A stretch of 37,293 nt of DNA, from positions 1 to 37,293 of the forward strand of contig CALXUY010000085.1 of the NCBI GenBank assembly GCA_944391805.1, read 5' to 3'. Source of the DNA: an uncultured Clostridia bacterium. Its GTDB lineage: Bacteria > Bacillota > Clostridia > Oscillospirales > CAG-272. Numbering within the stretch: position 1 is the first letter of the stretch; the number at the start of each line of letters is the position of its first letter. The notes under the pieces were generated by a model, which saw only the letters and a list, made by a program, of their open reading frames with translations, did no database searches and was not told the DNA's origin. A program made the translations under genes and the position numbers. Shown here piece by piece: positions 32,296 through 37,293 of this stretch.

Positions 32296-33330
32296 ATGAA
32301 CTTTGATCCGCTTGACCCACAGGCCTACGGCTTCGGCTTCGACTTTACCCCCGCGCCGCCCCCCTGCGACCCCCGGGCGGAGCGCCGCCAGCTCGGGCGT
32401 CTGGCTTTGGCCGTGGCGGCCATTCCGGTGATATCCACGCTGGCACAGCTTGTCATCTCACTTGTGCTGGTCCTCGCCTTTCCGAACGGCGTACAACTGC
32501 CGGATTGGTTCTCTCTGGTCGTCGGCTCGGGCTGCATGTATCTGATCGCCATGCCGGTCTCCTACCTGATCTTCCGCACCTGCCGGGCGGACGCCATCCG
32601 TCCGCAAAAGCTGGGTGTGCTCGGTCTGCTCGCGGCGCTGGCGGTCAGCGTGGCCATGACCCTTGCGGGCAACCTCATCGGCATTCTTGTCAACCTCATT
32701 CTCACGCTGTTCACGGGAATATCCGCCGACAACCCGGTTGCCGACACCGCCGAGGCCAACCCCATGTGGGCCATTGTGCTGTTCATGGTGATTCTCGCGC
32801 CGATCCTGGAGGAGCTGTTCTTCCGTAAACTGGTCATCGACCGCCTGCATCGGTACGGCGACATTCCCGCCATTCTGGTCTCGGGTGTGCTGTTCGGGCT
32901 GATTCACGGGAACTTCAGCCAGTTTTTCTACGCCGCCCTGCTCGGCGTGGTGTTCGGCATGATCTACTGCCGCACCGGCCGGCTGCGCTACACGATCTTC
33001 CTGCACATGTTCATCAACTTCTTCGGAAGCGTGTATGTCCTTCTGATGCAGGAGCGTCTGGGGCCGCTTGATGACCTGCTTGTCATCACTCCCGAGTATA
33101 TTGCCGAGCACCTGTCGGGCTTTCTGATGATGTTCGGGCTTTACGGCATGTACGGCATCGCCTTCATCGCCTGCATCCCGTCGGCCATCTGGCTCATCCG
33201 CAGCTACCGCCCGCAAAAGGGGACGGTGCTGCTGCGCGCGGCCGACCGCCGGCAGGCCATCCTGTGCAACCCCGCAGTCTGGCTGCTGGCAGCCGTGCTG
33301 CTGCTCAACTTTGCGCTGTTCCTGAGCTGA
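32296..33330 (+). CDS. CPBP-family intramembrane glutamic protease
   Basis: The 344-residue multi-pass membrane protein (about eight helices) has the Abi/CAAX-protease motifs: EELFFR (172-177, the catalytic EExxxR), FGLIHGN (200-206, FxxxH with H204) and HMFIN (237-241, HxxxN). Members process prenylated or membrane-bound proteins, and in bacteria act in bacteriocin self-immunity, signalling or unknown roles. A proline-rich cytoplasmic N-terminal arm (about 1-30) precedes the first helix. The ATG at 32296 has GGAG 8 nt upstream. It lies between mreB and a PBP gene, in the slot usually held by mreC and mreD, but shows no similarity to them. Confidence 0.92.
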   Translation: MNFDPLDPQAYGFGFDFTPAPPPCDPRAERRQLGRLALAVAAIPVISTLAQLVISLVLVLAFPNGVQLPDWFSLVVGSGCMYLIAMPVSYLIFRTCRADAIRPQKLGVLGLLAALAVSVAMTLAGNLIGILVNLILTLFTGISADNPVADTAEANPMWAIVLFMVILAPILEELFFRKLVIDRLHRYGDIPAILVSGVLFGLIHGNFSQFFYAALLGVVFGMIYCRTGRLRYTIFLHMFINFFGSVYVLLMQERLGPLDDLLVITPEYIAEHLSGFLMMFGLYGMYGIAFIACIPSAIWLIRSYRPQKGTVLLRAADRRQAILCNPAVWLLAAVLLLNFALFLS

Positions 33331-33387
33331 CGCCTGTGTCCGACTTCCCCGCCGCATCGGATTGAATAACGAAAGGAGACTCCGCTC

Positions 33388-35511
33388 ATGGCGGCAAAAA
33401 AACGCTATCTGTTCCGCTATCTGCTGATTGCGGTGGTCTTCTGCACGGTTTGCGTCATCTATCTGGGCAGGCTTTTCTACGTGCAGATTTCGGGCAGAGA
33501 CAACACCTACGACGCCGACACCACCATGCGGGTGAAGGTGCAGGCCGTTCGGGGAGAGATCTATGACCGCAACGGGGTTGCGCTGGTGTCCAACAAATAC
33601 ACCTATGATCTCACCCTTTCCTATCTCGAGCTCTCGTCGGTCGGCGCATCCGAGGCCAATCGGACCTACCTGCGCCTGCTGGAGGCACTGGACGTTTGCG
33701 GCGCGCGGGATACGCACACCGAAAAGTACTTTCCCTTCAACGGCACCTACCCGAACTATGAGTTTTCCCCTGAATCGCAGGACCCGAACAGCACGGTGAA
33801 CTACCGGCTGCTGCGGATGCTGAAGGACAAGGGCATGAAGGAGGATGCCACAGCCCAGGAGCTTGTGGACGAGCTGATCGACAGCTACCGGCTGCTGGAG
33901 ACCGACGAGCACGGCAACCGCCTTTACACCGACTACAAGGTGGACCGCCTGATCCGCCTGCACTACGACATGGATGCCCTGCAGTTCAGCGCCTCGAACG
34001 ATTACACCTTCTGCGAACAGGCCGATCTCGCGCTGATGACCTATGTGAAGGAGCTGGGCCTGCCCGGTGTGGAGTTCCGGGTGACGGCCGAGCGGGTATA
34101 CAACTATCCCGGCTATGCCTCGCACATTCTCGGAACGGTCGGTCCGATTTACGCCGAGGAGTGGGATTACTACAACGAGCAGGGCTACCAGATGAACGCC
34201 ACGGTGGGCAAATCCGGCTGCGAGGCCGCCTTTGAGGAATACCTGCACGGCACCGACGGGGAGTGGCTCATCACCCTCGACGCGGCCGGCAACATCGTGC
34301 ACACCGAGGTCATCACCCCTCCGGTTTCGGGCAACGACGTTTACCTGACCATCGACATCAACCTGCAGATCGCGGCCGAGGACGCGCTGAAGGAGAACGT
34401 CGAGTACGTGCAGGAGAACGACGGCGGCGCAGTTCCGGAATTCCCCTGCGACGCGGGCGCGGCCGTGGCGATGGATCCCGAAACTTTTGAGATTCTGGCA
34501 TTGGCCTCTTATCCCACCTACGACCTGACCACCTACAACCGGGATTACAACACCCTGCTGGCCGATGCGGCACGTCCGCTCTCCAACCGCGCCCTGCGCG
34601 AAACCTATGCCCCCGGCTCCACCTTCAAGCTCGGCGTTGCCATTGCGGGTTTGACCGAGGGCGTGATTGGCTCGGACTGGACCTACCCCTGCACCGGCAT
34701 TTACACCCGGTTTGACGATTACCAGCCGCGCTGCTCGACCTGGCCGCACGGAGTGAGCCGCGTGACACTGACCAAGGCGATTGCCGATTCCTGCAACTGC
34801 TTCTTTTATGAGCTGGGTTATCAGCTCGGCATCAGCCGGCTGGACGAATACATGGCGGCCATGGGCTTTGGCAGGGAAACCGGCATTGAGCTGGGCGAGG
34901 AAACCGGCGTGCTGGCAGGCGAATCGGGAACGACGGTCTGGAACCCCGGCAACACGATTCAGGCCGCTATCGGACAGTCCGACACACGCGCCACACCGCT
35001 GCAGCTTTGCGCCTATATCTGCACCATCGCAAACGGCGGCACCCGGCTTTCGGCGCATCTGCTCCACCGCGTGGTGGCCTTCGGCACCGGGGAGGTCGTC
35101 TATTCCGACGAGGTGCTGCGCAGCTCTCCGCTGAGCCAGGTCTCCATTTCATCCGATGTGCAGAATCAGGTGTTCGCCGGCATGAAGCAGATGGTGAGCG
35201 ACTCCAACACGGTACGGCGGTTTCTCTCGCAGTCCGGCGTCTCCTACTCGACTGTGGGCGGAAAGACCGGAACGGCGCAGCTCGACCGCTACCTGACCGA
35301 TGAGGCTACCGGAGAGACAACCCGGTATCAGATTACCAACGCACTGTTTGTGGGCGTGGCTCCGGTGGAGAACCCCGAGCTGGTCATCTCGGTCGTCATC
35401 GAAAAAGCGTCCTCCGGCAGCTATGCCTCGCTGACCGCCGCGCGCATCATCGGCGCTTGGGAGGACCTGCGCGACGCTGCCGCTGCCGCGTCCGACCCGG
35501 ACGTCTCCTAA
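33388..35511 (+). CDS. Class B penicillin-binding protein (PBP2-like transpeptidase)
   Basis: The 707-residue membrane-anchored DD-transpeptidase has one N-terminal helix (about 10-29), then the dimerisation (pedestal) domain (from VRGEIYDRNG at 55). The transpeptidase domain carries all three active-site motifs: S411-T-F-K414 in YAPGSTFKLG, S468-C-N470 in ADSCNCF, and K626-T-G628 in GGKTGTAQ. NVEYVQENDGGAV and AAVAMDPETFEILALASYPTYDL are typical linkers. Context with mreB points to the elongation PBP2 (MrdA) role rather than division, though SpoVD/FtsI-like duty cannot be excluded; no PASTA repeats follow. The ATG has AAAGGAG 9 nt upstream. Confidence 0.93.
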   Translation: MAAKKRYLFRYLLIAVVFCTVCVIYLGRLFYVQISGRDNTYDADTTMRVKVQAVRGEIYDRNGVALVSNKYTYDLTLSYLELSSVGASEANRTYLRLLEALDVCGARDTHTEKYFPFNGTYPNYEFSPESQDPNSTVNYRLLRMLKDKGMKEDATAQELVDELIDSYRLLETDEHGNRLYTDYKVDRLIRLHYDMDALQFSASNDYTFCEQADLALMTYVKELGLPGVEFRVTAERVYNYPGYASHILGTVGPIYAEEWDYYNEQGYQMNATVGKSGCEAAFEEYLHGTDGEWLITLDAAGNIVHTEVITPPVSGNDVYLTIDINLQIAAEDALKENVEYVQENDGGAVPEFPCDAGAAVAMDPETFEILALASYPTYDLTTYNRDYNTLLADAARPLSNRALRETYAPGSTFKLGVAIAGLTEGVIGSDWTYPCTGIYTRFDDYQPRCSTWPHGVSRVTLTKAIADSCNCFFYELGYQLGISRLDEYMAAMGFGRETGIELGEETGVLAGESGTTVWNPGNTIQAAIGQSDTRATPLQLCAYICTIANGGTRLSAHLLHRVVAFGTGEVVYSDEVLRSSPLSQVSISSDVQNQVFAGMKQMVSDSNTVRRFLSQSGVSYSTVGGKTGTAQLDRYLTDEATGETTRYQITNALFVGVAPVENPELVISVVIEKASSGSYASLTAARIIGAWEDLRDAAAAASDPDVS

Positions 35512-35552
35512 AGGGGACGCGGCACTGGGGACGCGATGCGAGGGCGCGATGC

Positions 35553-35580
35553 GGGGGGAACTTCTGAAGAAGTTTCCCCC
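35553..35580 (+). terminator. Hairpin terminator after the PBP gene
   Basis: GGGGGGAACTTCT and AGAAGTTTCCCCC form a 13-bp stem with a GA loop and one G-T wobble, 42 bp after the PBP stop. No U tract follows directly. Confidence 0.6.
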
Positions 35581-35661
35581 GCGCCCCCTTCCAGACTTTC
35601 ACCAGGTCAAGTACAACGGTTGCCACGGCGTATCGTTTTTTTCTGAAAGGTGAGAATCATT

Positions 35662-36156
35662 GTGGATTTGTTGAAACAATTGCAGCATTGGTACCGGATG
35701 CACTGTGACGGTGACTGGGAGCATTCCTATGGGATCACAATAGATACGCTTGATAATCCGGGATGGAAAGTATCGATCGATTTGTCCGATACTTTGCTCG
35801 AAAATGCAAACTTTGAGCCGGTTCAGATCGGAGATTCAGAAAGCAAAAACGATTCTTGGATATTCTGCTATAAAAGCCAGTCGTGTTTTATCGGTATGGG
35901 AGGCTGTTATGACCTTGAAAAAATATTAAAAATTTTTTTGGAATGGTCGGAGACCTGTACCGATACAACGAACTGGGACATGACGGTAAATCTCCTGATT
36001 CGCGCTTGCAAAACATGCAATCAAATCGAAACAATGCGGCAAATCTACAGGAAGATTGATACTGTTCCGAATGAACATGAGCGAAAAAAAGAACTGCTTG
36101 ATCTTTTTTATAGCAAATGGAATGCGTTGACAGACGATTCTTCAAACAGTCCTTAG
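35662..36156 (+). CDS. Imm53-type immunity protein, orphan
   Basis: The 164-residue product starts MDLLKQLQHWYRMHCDGDWEHSYGI, then IDTLDNPGWKVSIDL and a C-terminal EKILKIFLEW. This is the pattern of Imm53 proteins, immunity factors paired with contact-dependent or secreted polymorphic toxins. The GTG at 35662 gives the family start, with AAAGG 11 nt upstream; another GTG at 35650 would overlap that site. About 60 residues (105-164) follow the Imm53 core and look like an added helical segment. The gene is clearly AT-richer than both neighbours and uses A/T-ending codons, suggesting recent transfer. No toxin gene is in the window, so it may protect against toxins of other strains. Confidence 0.8.
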   Translation: MDLLKQLQHWYRMHCDGDWEHSYGITIDTLDNPGWKVSIDLSDTLLENANFEPVQIGDSESKNDSWIFCYKSQSCFIGMGGCYDLEKILKIFLEWSETCTDTTNWDMTVNLLIRACKTCNQIETMRQIYRKIDTVPNEHERKKELLDLFYSKWNALTDDSSNSP

Positions 36157-36226
36157 GCTGCTATGGACCAACCTACCACACGCATTCCCGTATCCCCGCA
36201 TTTTATCTACCGGAAAGGCAGAAAGC

Positions 36227-36778
36227 ATGAAACTCACACCCACCCATATGTTTGCCCACTACGACGACATCACGCCGGCATTTTTGCAATCCATCGGCGT
36301 CCGGGCACTGCTGATTGACATTGACAACACGCTGGCCCCCTACGAGCAGGAGTCCCCGGACGAGCGGCTCCATGCATGGCTTGGCAGCCTGCGGGAGGCC
36401 AGAATCCGGGTCGCGCTGGTGTCCAACAATCACGCGCTGCGTGTGGAGAAGTTCAACGAGAGCCTGGGACTGCCTGCCTATGCGGACAGCCGCAAGCCCT
36501 TCAAAAAAAACATGCTGCGTGCCATGCGGGAGCTGGGCGCTTCGCCGGAGGAAACCGCTGTGCTGGGCGATCAGCTCCTCACCGACGCATACGCGGGGCT
36601 TCGCCTCGGTCTGCCCGCGCTGATCGTGCCGCCGATCCGGGACAAAACCAACCTGTTCTTCCGCTTCAAGCGGTGGTGTGAGCGCCCCTTCATCCGCCGG
36701 TATGCCCGGCGCAGCGGCTGGCAGGAGTGGATGTCCTTCTGGCGCATCAAACGCCCGAATGACCCGAATGGAAAGTGA
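36227..36778 (+). CDS. YqeG-family HAD phosphatase (class IIIA)
   Basis: The 183-residue product has HAD motif I DIDNTL (31-36, nucleophile D31 and acid D33), motif II ALVSNN (about 63-68), a Lys in SRKPFKKNM (motif III) and motif IV GDQLLTDAYAGLRLG. It starts with the family N-terminus LTPTHMFAHYDDITPAFL. In Bacillus subtilis yqeG lies with yqeH and aroE; here it stands alone. The substrate is unknown; phosphatidylglycerophosphate-type or nucleotide substrates are suggested for relatives. The ATG at 36227 has AAAGG 8 nt upstream. Confidence 0.93.
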   Translation: MKLTPTHMFAHYDDITPAFLQSIGVRALLIDIDNTLAPYEQESPDERLHAWLGSLREARIRVALVSNNHALRVEKFNESLGLPAYADSRKPFKKNMLRAMRELGASPEETAVLGDQLLTDAYAGLRLGLPALIVPPIRDKTNLFFRFKRWCERPFIRRYARRSGWQEWMSFWRIKRPNDPNGK

Positions 36779-36875
36779 CAAAGCCACTCGGCATCACCGC
36801 CGCCGGAAATGGTTAGCCCCATGCCATCGCGTCTGGCGATCCTGCCCCTTTCTCTTGTAAAGGAAAATGTAAAAC

Positions 36876-37111
36876 GTGCGCCATGTCCTCCGCCCTACCC
36901 TGTCGCATGCTGTTAGATGGGTGCGCTCGAACGTCCTTGCCGGTAAACCGGCGCGGGATGCGTCGCCAAAGTTTCGGACATGAAAGCGCGGGGACGGAGC
37001 GGATGAATGCCAACAAACCGCCAGCCATCGCTCCTGCTTGTTTACGTATCACCGCCGGACTGCCGATGGCCGCGCGGCTACCGGAAGTATGGTCCCCCCT
37101 CTGTCCGGCGG
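36876..37111. other. Palindrome-rich element without gene, candidate structured RNA or mobile-element remnant
   Basis: Within the 416-bp gap 36779-37194 several stems are visible. CATGTCC (36882-36888) pairs with GGACATG (36976-36982), with GCGC on both outer sides. Inside it is GCCGG-TAAA-CCGGC (about 36939-36952). GGAGCG (about 36996-37001) pairs with CGCTCC (about 37029-37034). A perfect 9-bp CCGCCGGAC (37052-37060) pairs with GTCCGGCGG (37103-37111). No ORF here resembles a known protein. The left edge GTGCGCC is also how many group II introns begin, but I see no domain V. It directly abuts the IS30-type end. Confidence 0.4.
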
Positions 37112-37170
37112 CACCCCAACTTACCACCTTTGGAACGTTTTTGAAAGGGGTTCGGGGAAACTTTTCCCTC

Positions 37171-37293
37171 GAATTGTCAAGTCAAGTGCAAAGATTATTT
37201 GAAAAAAACTTCTTCAGGAGACCTCCAGCCCAGGGATTTACGTGGGCGCCTGTTCAAAAGAGAAGCGATGGCATCCACATCCGATTGAGTAAC
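37171..37293 (-). mobile_element. Right-hand IS30-type element: transposase C-terminus and presumed terminal repeat
   Basis: On the minus strand the coding end (37195-37293, open at the window edge) reads QSDVDAIASLLNRRPRKSLGW followed by SPEEVFFK and a TAA stop. This is the C-terminus of IS30-family transposases (LNxRPRKxLGxxxPxEVF). Outside the stop, TTGCACTTGACTTGACAATTC (37171-37190 region) resembles the terminal inverted repeat of IS30/IS1239-type elements. The rest of the element is beyond the window, so intactness cannot be judged. Confidence 0.85.

Noticed and set aside
32458..35067. About 870-codon open frame on the minus strand under the PBP and CPBP genes
   Set aside because: Antisense shadow of two proteins with intact catalytic motifs; the composition is His/Gln/Val-rich, as expected for antisense translation.
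36870..37120. Group II intron
   Set aside because: The GTGCGCC edge and internal stems are suggestive, but I find no domain V hairpin or maturase gene; kept only as an unexplained structured element.

Overview
The window looks like chromosome from a GC-rich member of the Firmicutes, class Clostridia, probably a gut Oscillospirales-type bacterium. The evidence is the housekeeping gene order (yicC, remA, gmk, rpoZ, priA, def, fmt, a PF04298-type zinc peptidase, rsmB, rlmN, a PASTA protein, rsgA), consensus sigma-A promoters with 17-bp spacers, strong GGAGG ribosome binding sites, a CIRCE heat-shock operator, and CD1247-, DUF1848- and YqeG-type proteins. The taxonomic placement is inference. Both ends of the window fall inside transposase fragments (IS3-type on the left, IS30-type on the right), so it may be a contig broken at multicopy insertion sequences.

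Layout. 0.2-1.4 kb (minus strand): a CD1247-type zinc-ribbon protein and elongation factor P. 1.8-16.2 kb (plus strand): a long translation, nucleotide and RNA-modification cluster. It covers RNA turnover (YicC), an aldo/keto reductase, the RemA regulator, GMP kinase, RNA polymerase omega with a long acidic tail, PriA, peptide deformylase, Met-tRNA formyltransferase, a membrane zinc peptidase, RsmB, RlmN, a membrane-anchored three-PASTA protein, and RsgA. The usual Stp phosphatase and PrkC kinase between rlmN and rsgA are absent; only a kinase-less PASTA protein is there. 16.2-20.3 kb is accessory DNA: a hairpin-rich intergenic repeat region, a small lipoprotein, an Mrr-like nuclease with its own consensus promoter, two tiny membrane proteins and an anchored PstS-like binding protein.

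20.5-26.8 kb (minus strand): Hsp20 with an upstream CIRCE element, a histidine phosphatase, the BioY biotin transporter subunit, a DUF1848 protein, an unrecognised protein with possible polysaccharide-deacetylase character, and a GH2 glycosidase with a candidate operator at its promoter. 27.2-29.9 kb (plus strand): a structured leader RNA and tRNA-Leu(CAG), then a two-subunit transketolase and a small cupin. 30.0-35.5 kb (plus strand): a cell-shape and division cluster of Maf, MreB, a CPBP-family membrane protease and a class B penicillin-binding protein. mreC and mreD, normally found between mreB and the PBP gene, are missing. 35.6-37.3 kb: an AT-richer orphan Imm53-type immunity gene, a YqeG-type HAD phosphatase, a palindrome-rich stretch without a gene, and the IS30-type end.

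No complete novel multigene system is demonstrated. The best leads are the PASTA-only protein in the kinase slot, the CPBP protease in the mreCD slot, the hairpin-chain repeats at 12.0-12.3 and 16.2-16.7 kb, the structured leader before tRNA-Leu, the palindromic element at 36.9-37.1 kb, and the three-gene membrane/PstS-like cassette.
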